Assembly: GCA_947491935.1 (NCBI GenBank)
Contig: CANLLF010000001.1
Location: 1,178,001 to 1,242,000, forward strand
Length of the DNA stretch: 64,000 nt
Direction of reading: 5' to 3'
From: an uncultured Roseicyclus sp.
GTDB taxonomy: Bacteria > Pseudomonadota > Alphaproteobacteria > Rhodobacterales > Rhodobacteraceae
Of this stretch, positions 1 through 9,732 are shown piece by piece (position 1 is the stretch's first letter; every line of letters begins with the position of its first letter). The translations under genes were made by a program, and so were the position numbers. Under the pieces are notes generated by a model, which was given only the letters and a program-made list of their open reading frames with translations, was not told the origin of the DNA and made no database searches.

Positions 1-16
1 CGAGCGTGCGCACGCA

Positions 17-3000
17 ATGATTACACTGCGCGGCGGACTTTATTCCGGCCGCAAGCCGGGTGAACTCAGACCAGAGGAGGTCGCTCGGCTCACCCGTTTG
101 GAGGCTGCACTTGGGATTTATGATCCGAAGGCCCTTCAGCGTGAAATCCCCGGAATCCGCGAGGAGCCCGAACGATACCTCGTACTCCGCGCCTTCGAGT
201 TTCGTGCGCTGGACCGGATAAGAGAGGCCGTCATACAGGAACCTGGGTTCGTCAACAGCCAATTTGCCCCTGTCGTGGCACGCATCGAGAACCTCCTATC
301 GGAGTATCGCGACACTCGCGGCCAAGCCGGAAGTGTGGAGCGTACTTACATCACGCCGAGTTCACGCTTTCTCGTAGGTGCGCACCTAGCCCTTCTGGAA
401 AACCCGTGGGCCCTCGTGCAGTCGGGCGCTCCTCTAGTGAGCGTCGCGACGGATGAGTTCGCGAAGGGTATGCCCAAGAATTCGCCTCTCTTCGAGGAGC
501 CAACCACCACCGGATTTCGAGGGCGCCGATCGATCATCGCCCGCCGTTTCGATCCCCTATCGAAAATCGTGCGCGGCCTCGGCATCCGGCGCTTCATCAC
601 GCTGAACTACGACTTCGAGATCGAGCGTTACTTCCAGGATGCGGGCTATCGCTCTTTCCCACGAAAGGCGGAGTCGATCCACGTCGAGGTTCCTGAGCCG
701 CCCGATGACGACGCCAGCCGCACCGATGGATTAGGCGGCGTACTAACCGACCGGACTTTCCACCGTAGCACCGCCTCGGATTTAGTTGAGTTTGCTGTCG
801 CGGAGGAGACCGACGACGCTGGGGTCTTCCACTTGCATGGTCGCGCGACCCAGAAAGACTCGCTCGTAATTACCGAGCGCGACTACATGGACCTTTATCT
901 GCTGGAGGACGCGCAGCGAGACACCGTGAACGAAGGCATCGCGATGGCCTTCTCGAGTAGCCCGCTGATCTTCCTCGGACTAGGCATGGAGGAAGCCGAC
1001 CTTCTGCGCCCGCTACGCCAGTTCATGTCGAATCGCGACCGCACCATTGGCTATCGGGCAGTCGCATTATTGCCAGCCGACAAAACCATCGATGCGCGCA
1101 CCAAGTTTGCCGTCAGCACCTTCCTGCGCTACGGCGTCCATACGATCTTCTACGGTAGCGGCTCGGTCGAGGTGGAGGGCCAGAAGGAACGGCTGGGACT
1201 CGATTGGCTCTGTAGAATGATGCGACTGCGCACAGCCGTTAGCGCGGCATTCAAGGCGCTGAGAAAGGGTGATACGGTTCAGGCGAAGCCCGAAGCGGTA
1301 ATGGCGGGCCTCGTCCGCGAGGTGGGCGCGGTCTCGGACGACATCTCGGGATATGGCAACAACGACGTGTCGGCGCTCGGGGTCCTCTATGGAAGGGACA
1401 TCGTACTCCCGGATGAGACCGAGGAAGGCGAAGCCGCTCTCATAAAGAACCTCAAGAACCTCATCTATGCGCTGATCGGAAAAGAGCGGACCAGGGAGAA
1501 CGCGACAGAATACGACAGCGCTGGCCTGCGAACCTGCTACTTCACCCCGATCCGGCCCGAGCTGATGAGCAAAGCGAGCCGGCACCACGACCCTTCGCTC
1601 GCCGTGGACGGCGGAGACTACGTAGGGTTCGCTACCAACCTGCTCGACGAGACGGTGCGCCTGCTGCTGCGAGCGCATGCGAGCGGAGGGGTACCCCTCA
1701 GCGAGCGCGAGCATGACGCTGCCCAACTCGTCCTTGACGGCCTCGCTGGCGCCCTTCTGACCGGCAGTCTCAACGCGCAACTTGAGGGACTTGAGCGTGA
1801 ATGGCGCTCTTGGTGGGGCAATTGGCAGCAGAGCCCCCCGCATCGCATCGCGCGGTTTCAAAGGCTCTCGCCGCCGGACGACTCGGCCCACGACCACTTC
1901 GAGCCTGCACGCTTCGTGCGGCACCACGTCGACAGCATCATCACGCGCGTGGACGACCTAGACAGCAACGCGTTCCGGGGCCGCCGCGCCGAACTCATCG
2001 AGGAGGATGGCTCCCTTCGGGAGTGTCAGCGCACCGGTATTCGGGCATTCGACACTTTCGTCGAGGCCGTCGCAGCGGACCGAGACCAAGAGTTGCTAAA
2101 AGACCCGGACCCGCAACAACGTTTCATGGTGACAATCGCCGCCGCGCGGGGTTTCGGCAAGGGCACGATGCTGACCACGATGACTACGCGCAAAGGCCTT
2201 TCGCTCTACGAGGCTGCGATCTGGCGCCGCGCCCATAGGCGCACTCGCCATGACCCGTTCCTACTGGCCGCGATATTCGTGAATCTGAGTTTCTCGACTG
2301 AGATCGCATCGACCTTCGACATGATAATCGATGCATTGCGCCGCACGACCCTGGCGATGGCTGGGGCGCTGGCGGACGCCAAAAACGGCACTAGCGCAAA
2401 AAGGGTCAAGTCTGGCCTCTCGCGCTCCCTCGATCCCCAACTTCCAAGCGATCCAAAGAAGTCCGTGGAGGAAACCCCATATCGCCTTGAGAATGCGCCC
2501 GGAACCGCGTGGGCCGACGCGATGCGCGAGGAACACCGTCGACAGACAGAGACTTACGACCGCCTGTCGCGGCGCGAGACGATCGTCGACCTCTTCAACC
2601 GTTTCGGGAACCTCAGCGAAGCACTCTGTGAAGCCAAGCGCCGCTGGGCTTTCGGGCGCCCCCGGCTGCTGCTCTATCTCAACAGCCTAGAGCTAACCTT
2701 CCGCTCCGACGGCCAGCCAAAGAACGCGGAGATCGCCGCGTTATACAACCTTCTTCTGCGCAGCACGGCGAACATGCCGCTAGACATCGTCCTTGTAGGG
2801 GCGGAGCGTAGTCTTGGCCAACCCTTCAACATCGCGGCTAGGCCCAAGACGGCCGACGAATTGCCGCCCCGGGGCTTTTACCAGTTCCGCCTAGACCGGC
2901 CGGAGCTCGGCCTAGAGGCGCAGGAACAGATCCAAGAGCGGATCCGCGCCGGCAATATCATGATTGATGAAAGAAACTCAGCTGAAGGCTCGGTTCCGGC

Positions 3001-5557
3001 ACATTTGGTGAACCATGTCCACTATGCGCGGCCGGTCTCGCCATCGGCTCTTCTATTGGATAATTTTCCGGTCCTCGCCCTTGCGCTCCACGCCAATCGC
3101 CCGTTCGAAAAGGCTTGGGACAAAACGCCAAAGGGCGGCGCTGCAGCGCAGGTGGCCTATGACAATGCGCGTGAAGTGTACGCTCGCATGCATCAATGGT
3201 TGGGGCCCGACAGATTATGGTCAGATTCGGCTCTCCCTGCTGAAGACACTCTGAAGCAACGGGCACAGATGGAGTTCGCCGTCGCGGTGCACTACGGCCT
3301 GACATTAGCCGATACAGCCTCGACGTCTGTTTGGAGTGATCGCTCTGGCGCCCCCAGAAGCCGCGAGATCGATGACGCGCGTATGCAAATGCGCGATTTC
3401 GTCGTCGCGCGGCTGCGCGCCCACGTCGTCGCTCATGCAGTATTTGCCGGTACGTTCAGTGCGAACGAGACCATCAAGCTGATCAATGAGCTCGGAACGG
3501 ATAAGAAAGAGGCTGCGGCGAAACGCGCCTTCCGTGAGGCCCTACAACGCCGTCAGGAAGCCGAGACGGTCGGAGGCTTCGGCGAATGGCGGCTCGTGCG
3601 GCGGCGCCTGCGCTATAATCGCTTTGCACAGACCCTAGTCTTGGCAACAGCTGAGAATGTCGAAATCCACGCTCCTGGCGACACTCCAGGGAGCGAGGCC
3701 GAGGCGTTCATTCGCTTCGTAGTTGATCAGGTCCGCAACGTCGGGGACGAGCGGCGTGACGGAATGATCCTCCAGCTCGTAATCGACCGCTATAAGCGGT
3801 TCGCAATGATCGGAGACCCCGACCTCGACATGGAGCTGCACGAGATCCTGATAAAACATCTCGCAGTGATTGGCTCTCCCGTCAGCGCGGCGGTTCTTGT
3901 GCGCGTCCCTGAGGTTCGCGATTACTTCGTACGGATCGGCATCGAGACTGAGACGAGCCGCCGCCGCTTTGTTGCGCGCGCCCTGACGACCATGGCCTAT
4001 CGCGGTTTCGTCTTTCGGATGGACCCTCACCCGCGTCTCATGGACCTAGAGAGGGAGACGGAACACGGCCAAGATATCGACGAAGCCGCACAGCGCAGGC
4101 GTGAGCGCGAGAAAGACACCTATTGGCCTGCCGAAGTCGAGTACCGCTACGGCCTGCATCGCACGATCCGCCTTCACGCTATTGGCAAGCTCGGTGTTAG
4201 CAAAATCGACCCGGTGCGGCAAAACAGCTTCGCGCCACGCCTCTACAGCGCAATGGAGTCGACAGGGATCGGCATCACACCCGATTCCTACACCTTCCTA
4301 AAGTCCCTATTAGTAGGGCTGAGCCAATATCCGGACGTCCCTAACCACGACGTCCGACTGCGGCCCTGGCTCTTCACCACGCGCTACCGAAACATCCGCG
4401 TTCAGGCGCTGCGGGCGGCGATGTCACTTTCTCGCACGACCCTTTCGGCGGCCACGGTGTCGAGGCTAACGCCAGACCCTTCGGTAGCCGAGCCGCACCC
4501 GAAGATGGGACTGATGGAAGTCTACAAGGTCCGGCTTAGGTGGTTGATCCGAATGTCCTGGGAGCTCGTCGATCCGGACCAGGTCAAGCAAATCGATCAC
4601 GATCCCCGCGTTCCGCTTAACCATTTGAACGCTCTTTACCGCGACGAAATCGTATGGCTCTACAATGAGATCGGGACAGTTTGCCTCGTACAGGGCGCTC
4701 TTTCTGAGGCACTTGGCTTCCTGCGTCAGGCGGCGGAGTTCAACACGGAGATCGAGGGCAACCCGCGCAGCGGGCCAATGGGACGCCACATCAGCCTGAA
4801 CCACGCCATCGTGCAGTTCGAGAGAGGCCGGCTCGGTTCGGCCCAGTCGCGCCTCAAGGCCATTCGGGACTCGGAGGACGGCGACCACCTCGTAACCACT
4901 CTCGCGGAGGGCTACAGCCTCGTTATTCAACACTTAACAGGGAATGTAGAGGGGTTGGCAGATGGGTTCGACCGGACCATCCGTAAGCTTCAGAATATGG
5001 ACCAGCCCCGCGCATCGGCGCTCTTCCTCGTGCATGCTGCGAAGTTTAACATGGCGATGGGCGCCGCGAGCGTCGCGAAGGAACAGTTCGCGCGGGCGCG
5101 CGGCTATGCTGAGACGGGTGGTCACGAGGACGTACGCCAACTGATCGAGGTCGCAGAGCTTCAGGCCAATCACGGCTGGCGTTCGTCGGGGCCGCCGGAG
5201 CACCCTCCAGAGGTCCTTCGGCGCCTGGAGCACGTGGAAGCCTACGGGCGGCAGATGGGTATTTGGAACTTGCAGGTCGAGTCGCTAACGCTTCGGGCCC
5301 AGATCTTGCTCGACACCGGAGAAACCGCGACGTCGGGAGGACTGGCCGTACGAGCAATGGCGATCGCAAAGCGGAATGGCATGATTCTGCGGCTGAATGG
5401 AGCTCTAACAATCTACGCGCGCGTTCTTCTCCTTCGCAAGGACATGCGCGGGGCACGGCGGCATGCAAATCTCAGCCTGCGCCTCGCGAAGCGAATAAAT
5501 TACGCCACGCAGACCGCTCGTGCCCAGGACATATTGGCACGGGTCGACAGCGACTGA
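17..5557 (+). CDS. SIR2-like / P-loop NTPase / helical-repeat giant protein (putative antiphage sensor)
   Basis: The 1846-residue protein has an N-terminal SIR2-like half: an NYD motif at residues 197-199, HLHG at 272-275 and an FLGLG strand at 319-323 followed by an acidic helix, the pattern of the SIR2_2 NADase-like family. A P-loop (AARGFGKGTM, 709-718) starts a STAND-like NTPase region; the likely Walker B strand (LLLYLNSLE, near 890) lacks the usual DD pair. The last 300 residues or so (from about 1550) are alternating helices with TPR character. SIR2 effector, NTPase and C-terminal repeats together resemble Avs/NLR-like antiphage proteins, in which target binding by the repeats triggers NAD+ depletion. 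That function is inferred. The frame is open to the left window edge and no good ribosome site precedes the ATG at 17, so the true start, with the nucleotide-binding glycine motif, may lie outside. No partner gene follows on this strand. Confidence 0.75.
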   Translation: MITLRGGLYSGRKPGELRPEEVARLTRLEAALGIYDPKALQREIPGIREEPERYLVLRAFEFRALDRIREAVIQEPGFVNSQFAPVVARIENLLSEYRDTRGQAGSVERTYITPSSRFLVGAHLALLENPWALVQSGAPLVSVATDEFAKGMPKNSPLFEEPTTTGFRGRRSIIARRFDPLSKIVRGLGIRRFITLNYDFEIERYFQDAGYRSFPRKAESIHVEVPEPPDDDASRTDGLGGVLTDRTFHRSTASDLVEFAVAEETDDAGVFHLHGRATQKDSLVITERDYMDLYLLEDAQRDTVNEGIAMAFSSSPLIFLGLGMEEADLLRPLRQFMSNRDRTIGYRAVALLPADKTIDARTKFAVSTFLRYGVHTIFYGSGSVEVEGQKERLGLDWLCRMMRLRTAVSAAFKALRKGDTVQAKPEAVMAGLVREVGAVSDDISGYGNNDVSALGVLYGRDIVLPDETEEGEAALIKNLKNLIYALIGKERTRENATEYDSAGLRTCYFTPIRPELMSKASRHHDPSLAVDGGDYVGFATNLLDETVRLLLRAHASGGVPLSEREHDAAQLVLDGLAGALLTGSLNAQLEGLEREWRSWWGNWQQSPPHRIARFQRLSPPDDSAHDHFEPARFVRHHVDSIITRVDDLDSNAFRGRRAELIEEDGSLRECQRTGIRAFDTFVEAVAADRDQELLKDPDPQQRFMVTIAAARGFGKGTMLTTMTTRKGLSLYEAAIWRRAHRRTRHDPFLLAAIFVNLSFSTEIASTFDMIIDALRRTTLAMAGALADAKNGTSAKRVKSGLSRSLDPQLPSDPKKSVEETPYRLENAPGTAWADAMREEHRRQTETYDRLSRRETIVDLFNRFGNLSEALCEAKRRWAFGRPRLLLYLNSLELTFRSDGQPKNAEIAALYNLLLRSTANMPLDIVLVGAERSLGQPFNIAARPKTADELPPRGFYQFRLDRPELGLEAQEQIQERIRAGNIMIDERNSAEGSVPAHLVNHVHYARPVSPSALLLDNFPVLALALHANRPFEKAWDKTPKGGAAAQVAYDNAREVYARMHQWLGPDRLWSDSALPAEDTLKQRAQMEFAVAVHYGLTLADTASTSVWSDRSGAPRSREIDDARMQMRDFVVARLRAHVVAHAVFAGTFSANETIKLINELGTDKKEAAAKRAFREALQRRQEAETVGGFGEWRLVRRRLRYNRFAQTLVLATAENVEIHAPGDTPGSEAEAFIRFVVDQVRNVGDERRDGMILQLVIDRYKRFAMIGDPDLDMELHEILIKHLAVIGSPVSAAVLVRVPEVRDYFVRIGIETETSRRRFVARALTTMAYRGFVFRMDPHPRLMDLERETEHGQDIDEAAQRRREREKDTYWPAEVEYRYGLHRTIRLHAIGKLGVSKIDPVRQNSFAPRLYSAMESTGIGITPDSYTFLKSLLVGLSQYPDVPNHDVRLRPWLFTTRYRNIRVQALRAAMSLSRTTLSAATVSRLTPDPSVAEPHPKMGLMEVYKVRLRWLIRMSWELVDPDQVKQIDHDPRVPLNHLNALYRDEIVWLYNEIGTVCLVQGALSEALGFLRQAAEFNTEIEGNPRSGPMGRHISLNHAIVQFERGRLGSAQSRLKAIRDSEDGDHLVTTLAEGYSLVIQHLTGNVEGLADGFDRTIRKLQNMDQPRASALFLVHAAKFNMAMGAASVAKEQFARARGYAETGGHEDVRQLIEVAELQANHGWRSSGPPEHPPEVLRRLEHVEAYGRQMGIWNLQVESLTLRAQILLDTGETATSGGLAVRAMAIAKRNGMILRLNGALTIYARVLLLRKDMRGARRHANLSLRLAKRINYATQTARAQDILARVDSD

Positions 5558-6000
5558 AAGACAATGAGGGATTGAACAGGAAGTGCACCTCCATGAAACC
5601 TCCGCCTAGTAACAGCCTTACCGTCGCGGATGGATGGTCGGCAACTTCCGACATACTGAGGAAGGAAAGCCCATGGGCATTCGAAACGCCGAAAGGACAT
5701 ATTCGCGCGGAGCGTATCTCCGGTCGTTTCGGGGTCAAAACCGCCATCGGAAGCGGCGCAGCGTTGGACAACATACCGGCAGAACCGGCAACGCGCACGG
5801 CCCAATCCGGACGTTCGAACCGCCGTCAAGATGCTGCGGTCGCAATCCGCTTTCTAGACATTCGTCGCGAGAGCAAACTGGGTGACAATTCGGCCTCGCA
5901 GACTGGGGGAAGAAGAGCGCTTGAAGTTCAAACTTCCAAATATCCGTTCGGCTTATTTCATCCCGCGGGCTGAAAGCGGTTCTTTCACCTTTCGCCGAGA
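5558..6000. other. Intergenic stretch, no supported gene
   Basis: A 126-codon frame beginning with ATG at 5593 and ending at 5973 runs through most of this stretch, but it is low in hydrophobic residues, overlaps a second open frame, and I recognise no family in it. It may be decayed coding sequence between two convergent defence-like units. No clear terminator hairpin was seen. Confidence 0.4.
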
Positions 6001-6468
6001 TCAAGCTAACTTGGGCAACCTGAGTGGCTGAACAAATCCTTGAATGTGAATTGGGCGAGAATAGTGCTCCGCAAGATACGATAGGACTCGCCAGTTCAGA
6101 TCGACTGCCCATCGTGTCTTGGCATTTGTGAACACACGATCCTCATCTCGGTGAACGTTCGGAATGTTCACGTCCGACTGGATGTGGATTTTGTTTCGAT
6201 ATTTTCGGAGCTTGTGAAGGTCATCATGAATGTCCACACCCATTCCATCTAAGATGTGATATTTTCGCAAGTTGTCGATCACTACGGCCAATTTGTCGAT
6301 TTGCTTGTCTTCGATCTCTTGTCGATCTTCTTCCGACACGTTCGGGACACCTTCAAGATTATAGTTTTGAGCCCGGTAGAAGATTTGAATGGCGGCGACC
6401 TCAATCAACGAGGCCGCTTGGAGAAGAATAGGCTTGTTGAACTTGCCGCCTTCGTTCGCTTCCACCAA
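6001..6468 (-). CDS. Small HEPN-like protein, 5' end interrupted by an in-frame TAA
   Basis: The 155-residue frame is mostly helical and carries a RKYRNKIHI segment near residue 90, which fits the R-x(4-6)-H signature of HEPN domains (many are RNases in defence and toxin systems). The only starts are TTG (6468) or GTG (6465). Reading further upstream in the same frame gives 23 protein-like codons from an ATG at 6559-6561, then a TAA at 6490-6492, then eight or so good codons before the TTG. The full gene was therefore probably 6001-6561 and has acquired a nonsense codon, or it is translated from the internal start. It is the last gene of a leftward cassette after the GHKL-nuclease gene. The HEPN call rests on one motif and the helical pattern; a DUF4145-type helical protein without RNase activity is possible. 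Confidence 0.5.
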   Translation of the reverse strand: MVEANEGGKFNKPILLQAASLIEVAAIQIFYRAQNYNLEGVPNVSEEDRQEIEDKQIDKLAVVIDNLRKYHILDGMGVDIHDDLHKLRKYRNKIHIQSDVNIPNVHRDEDRVFTNAKTRWAVDLNWRVLSYLAEHYSRPIHIQGFVQPLRLPKLA

Positions 6469-6665
6469 ATTACTCAGAAGCTCAGAGTTTTAACCGGCGT
6501 TGTCGCCAGCTTTGAAATCCCCGAAAATGTTACATTCCAGCTCGTCTAATTCAAAAGGCATCAATCAATCCATATACTAGGGGGCCATGCATCCCGTATT
6601 GAGCAAAGTCGTACGCTGGCAAATTATTCACGTCACAGGGTACGCGCTCTAGCGCGTACCTGTCG

Positions 6666-8762
6666 TTAACTGGCCGCTTTCGGTAGGTGGGCATCAAACT
6701 GACGAAATAGGTCAGAGAGCGCTTCGTCAGTTTCTGAGAGCTTTCGCAGCAGCTTCCACGTGCGATCACCACCGATCTCTTTAATGATCTTCAGACGGGT
6801 ATCGCCACCTTCGATGTCTGCAATCTCTAACATACTAGCAAGCAGGTCCACATAGGCCGCGCGGCACTCAAGGAATACTTCACTCCAGGTCATCGCTCGA
6901 ACTCGCCTGTCATTCGCTTCGAAATTTGTCGTGTTACCAACCAAGATGCCCGAGAGCTGTGCTTCGGCTCGCTGTGCCTGGATAAAGTCTAAGTAAGCCA
7001 CGAGCTGCCGCTCTTGCTCCACGCCAAGTGGCAGGTCAGGTTTCTTTATTTCTACGACCTTCACAGTTTGGTCGTTCGGTGAAGTCAAAAAGACGAAGTC
7101 GGCTCGCTGTTCCGGCGACATACCCTGGATAAGCTGCGCGGGATCGTAGCGACCCGCATCATCCGCTGCGGCAGCAGTTGCATCAATCGTCGTCTTAAGA
7201 TGTCGGTCTGCCGTCAGGAGGTCTCCGCGAGGCTGCAGTATCCAAGGAAACTCTGTAACTAGCTTTTGTAAGTCCGTTTCGGACCGCTGGTACACGAGAT
7301 CATGCAAAACCGTCAGTGCGAATGCCCGCTGCGAAAACGTGAGAGCAAGCCCCATCTTTTCCGGTACAGAATGAGAGGAAAGCTGTTCGACAACTCGGCT
7401 TATTTGATCAGGAGAAGCGTCGGCTTCCAATAGACTTGCCCAAAGGTCTCCGAGAAATTGACGGGTTGGCTGGTTGATCCAAGCTTTGGAAACGGCGATC
7501 AACAATTCTTCACGCGTTTGCTCTGCTGACTTTGTTTTCCCAATGGCTCTCGTAGCGTCGGAAACCAAACCAACGATCTGCTCGTTCTCCGAGGGCGAGT
7601 AAGTGTTGACGTTGCCACTAGATCTCAGAACGGCCGCTTGATTTCTAACTTCCTGATCTTGCTTGTTCTTTCTGTGCTTCTCATATTGAGAAATCCAGTT
7701 ACCTACCTTCGCTTGACCCCATGCATAGAATTCACTCAGTTCAGCATTACTCCAGTCTACCGACGTCCTATCGGTCGAGATCAAATCATTTTCAACTTCG
7801 TCAATCCAATCGGCTTCCACTACTGCGTACAGATAGCGCTGAAAGACCTCTTTGCCCTTTGATCCGAAGAAGAAAGGCCGAGACTGAGCAATTTTATTGT
7901 GCGCGAACACACCTACTCCGGCCTGGTCTGAAGACCATTCCGCTTTATCGACAAAACCTACCCAGAACTTAACTTCTTTGCCGCCCACATTTTCGGTGAT
8001 CTGCCCGCTTCCATCTGGAATCCGAAATTCAAACATCGGCAGTGCTTCAGTCTCGCTTAAACGTTCACCATCAATCGAAACGACAAAGTCATCGCGCAAC
8101 AGGACTACTGTGAAACGACTTCCGAGTTCCGATGCCACTTCGCTTTTAGATGGAAGAAGATTCGCATCAATCGATGACAAGATTACAAGTGTACCAGACT
8201 TGTCACCTTCATCGCGGCATTGTTCCACAAAACCCGCTACTCCCTTTGAGATGTAATCGTCTTCCCAGGCCGTATCAGAACTTAATTCTGCTTCCCGGAC
8301 GTGAAATTCGGGTGGGTAGGTCCCTTGTTCGCCAGCTTTGAGGATTTCATCGAGGTCCAAGGTAAACCAGTTCAGAACGCCATCTGAGACAGTTGCAACA
8401 TCCACTACTCTTGCAATCCCAAAGGGCGCGAGCTTTCCAAGGCCTTTGCGCCCCATTGGCTTTCGTCCACCTGCTGAGGTTTCGCTTGGCTTGCGGCGTT
8501 TAGGTTTCCCGACGTGGAGGTAATGATCCCTGATCTTGGTGTATGACATGCCGCAACCGTCGTCGCTGATCATAATACACCCGTTGCCTAGCAGGCCGCC
8601 GTCCTGGTCTAGAGTAACCTTTACATTCTTGGCATCCGCATCCCAGCAATTCGCCAATAACTCGGCGAGAACGTTCCCCGTCTTGTTCTTGTAGAGCTTT
8701 ATTCCAAGGTGCTCGATTACATTATGGGAAAACCGAAGTTCAGCATCGCTGTCACTACTCAT
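6666..8762 (-). CDS. GHKL (MORC-like) ATPase fused to a Shedu-like PD-(D/E)xK nuclease domain
   Basis: This 698-residue protein starts with a GHKL ATPase fold: N-box with E34 and N38, DDGCGM at 67-72 (G1) and GRKGLGK at 104-110 (lid/G2), the arrangement seen in MORC, Hsp90 and MutL ATPases. The C-terminal part has a FPWILQ segment (505-510), D555, E571-I-K573 and Q586, matching the DUF4263/Shedu branch of PD-(D/E)xK nucleases. The middle (350-500) is helical linker. MORC-like ATPases linked to restriction-modification operons are known (Iyer, Abhiman and Aravind's analysis of MutL/MORC homologues); here the ATPase lies 49 bp behind a methyltransferase-endonuclease pair on the same strand. I infer an ATP-gated DNA clamp or nuclease that backs up restriction. 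All key residues of both domains look intact. Confidence 0.75.
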   Translation of the reverse strand: MSSDSDAELRFSHNVIEHLGIKLYKNKTGNVLAELLANCWDADAKNVKVTLDQDGGLLGNGCIMISDDGCGMSYTKIRDHYLHVGKPKRRKPSETSAGGRKPMGRKGLGKLAPFGIARVVDVATVSDGVLNWFTLDLDEILKAGEQGTYPPEFHVREAELSSDTAWEDDYISKGVAGFVEQCRDEGDKSGTLVILSSIDANLLPSKSEVASELGSRFTVVLLRDDFVVSIDGERLSETEALPMFEFRIPDGSGQITENVGGKEVKFWVGFVDKAEWSSDQAGVGVFAHNKIAQSRPFFFGSKGKEVFQRYLYAVVEADWIDEVENDLISTDRTSVDWSNAELSEFYAWGQAKVGNWISQYEKHRKNKQDQEVRNQAAVLRSSGNVNTYSPSENEQIVGLVSDATRAIGKTKSAEQTREELLIAVSKAWINQPTRQFLGDLWASLLEADASPDQISRVVEQLSSHSVPEKMGLALTFSQRAFALTVLHDLVYQRSETDLQKLVTEFPWILQPRGDLLTADRHLKTTIDATAAAADDAGRYDPAQLIQGMSPEQRADFVFLTSPNDQTVKVVEIKKPDLPLGVEQERQLVAYLDFIQAQRAEAQLSGILVGNTTNFEANDRRVRAMTWSEVFLECRAAYVDLLASMLEIADIEGGDTRLKIIKEIGGDRTWKLLRKLSETDEALSDLFRQFDAHLPKAAS

Positions 8763-8811
8763 TGAAAGACGTATCCTAAAATTGCGTCATGAACGAATGT
8801 GCAAGGCAAGG

Positions 8812-9732
8812 TTATTGCCTCTTAATTGACGTAAACCCAGATTCTCTCATCATGGTGCCGTCTTTTTCGATACGCGTCATCCTTTGGAGGTCCGCTCCTT
8901 CATAGCGAGCAGAGAAGTGTACATCAAATATCTCCGCCTCCCGGCCGCCGAAACACCTGTGCATAGCGGAGAGTATCCCGACCTTCTCAATAGGCTGAGG
9001 TTTCGGCTGCGGATTATTGCGAGGAGACGGCACCGTCGAAGGAAACATATAAACACAAGGCGGTGGTAAAACGTAAGGTCCAATCTGCTGAATACGCTCG
9101 GGAGAACTCAACAATTTCGGACAGGGTCTTCCAACAGTTCCACAGACAAAGTCCCAGACTACTACTCCGTCGATCCGTTGATCTCTGTCAATCATTTCGG
9201 CGCTGAGCCGAGTGTGAAGTCCAGACCAGACATTTTTCTCTGGATCCGCCGAAGCGTTGGTGCACACCGACCAGATGATAAACTCATCAGCGTGTGGCGG
9301 CCTGGTGAAAATGTTTGTGTTGTTCCCGTCCAAACAGCCCTTGAGCTCAATGGCTGCTGTTGAGCCGTCATTCAGAGTAACGGAGTAGTCGTGTCTGTTT
9401 GCAGCCCCTGCAGAGAGCCAGTCCTTTATATACCCTTCGTCCGCCATGTGGTTCAATACATGAGCCACAAATTCGCGCTTAGGTGTCATCGACGCGACAA
9501 ACTCGCCGCGAATCTGCTCAACTGCTCCCCTGAACAAACCGCTATTGTAGAATTCGTGCTCGTCTAGTCCGTGATTGCCCAAGGTGTGGGCTTGTGTCTT
9601 CAAGACTTCAGCTAGTTCGGAAACTTGTGCCTTCAGGGCAGCATTCTTCTTGCATGGTGTTGCCCCTGCCATTCGTAAAATCCCCATCGTTGCCTTTGCA
9701 CTTGACGATTGGCTCGAAGATGCTTTTTGCAA
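8812..9732 (-). CDS. Type II-like restriction endonuclease, PD-(D/E)xK fold
   Basis: The frame codes for up to 306 residues. A strand-turn-strand with D115, then E129-L-K131 forms a PD-(D/E)xK active site, followed by a hydrophobic strand (FIIWSVC) and an acidic region. The gene overlaps the 3' end of the C5-methyltransferase by about 125 bp if the first ATG (9732) is used, or 62 bp if the ATG at 9669 is used; I cannot decide between them, as both lie inside the methyltransferase. Overlap with and position behind a methyltransferase make a cognate restriction enzyme the natural reading. I could not assign a named restriction family or recognition site from the sequence. Confidence 0.7.
   Translation of the reverse strand: MQKASSSQSSSAKATMGILRMAGATPCKKNAALKAQVSELAEVLKTQAHTLGNHGLDEHEFYNSGLFRGAVEQIRGEFVASMTPKREFVAHVLNHMADEGYIKDWLSAGAANRHDYSVTLNDGSTAAIELKGCLDGNNTNIFTRPPHADEFIIWSVCTNASADPEKNVWSGLHTRLSAEMIDRDQRIDGVVVWDFVCGTVGRPCPKLLSSPERIQQIGPYVLPPPCVYMFPSTVPSPRNNPQPKPQPIEKVGILSAMHRCFGGREAEIFDVHFSARYEGADLQRMTRIEKDGTMMRESGFTSIKRQ

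Noticed and set aside
5263..5973. 236-codon open frame after the SIR2-like gene
   Set aside because: Its first half overlaps the helical-repeat end of that gene in another frame, and its second half has no recognisable features.
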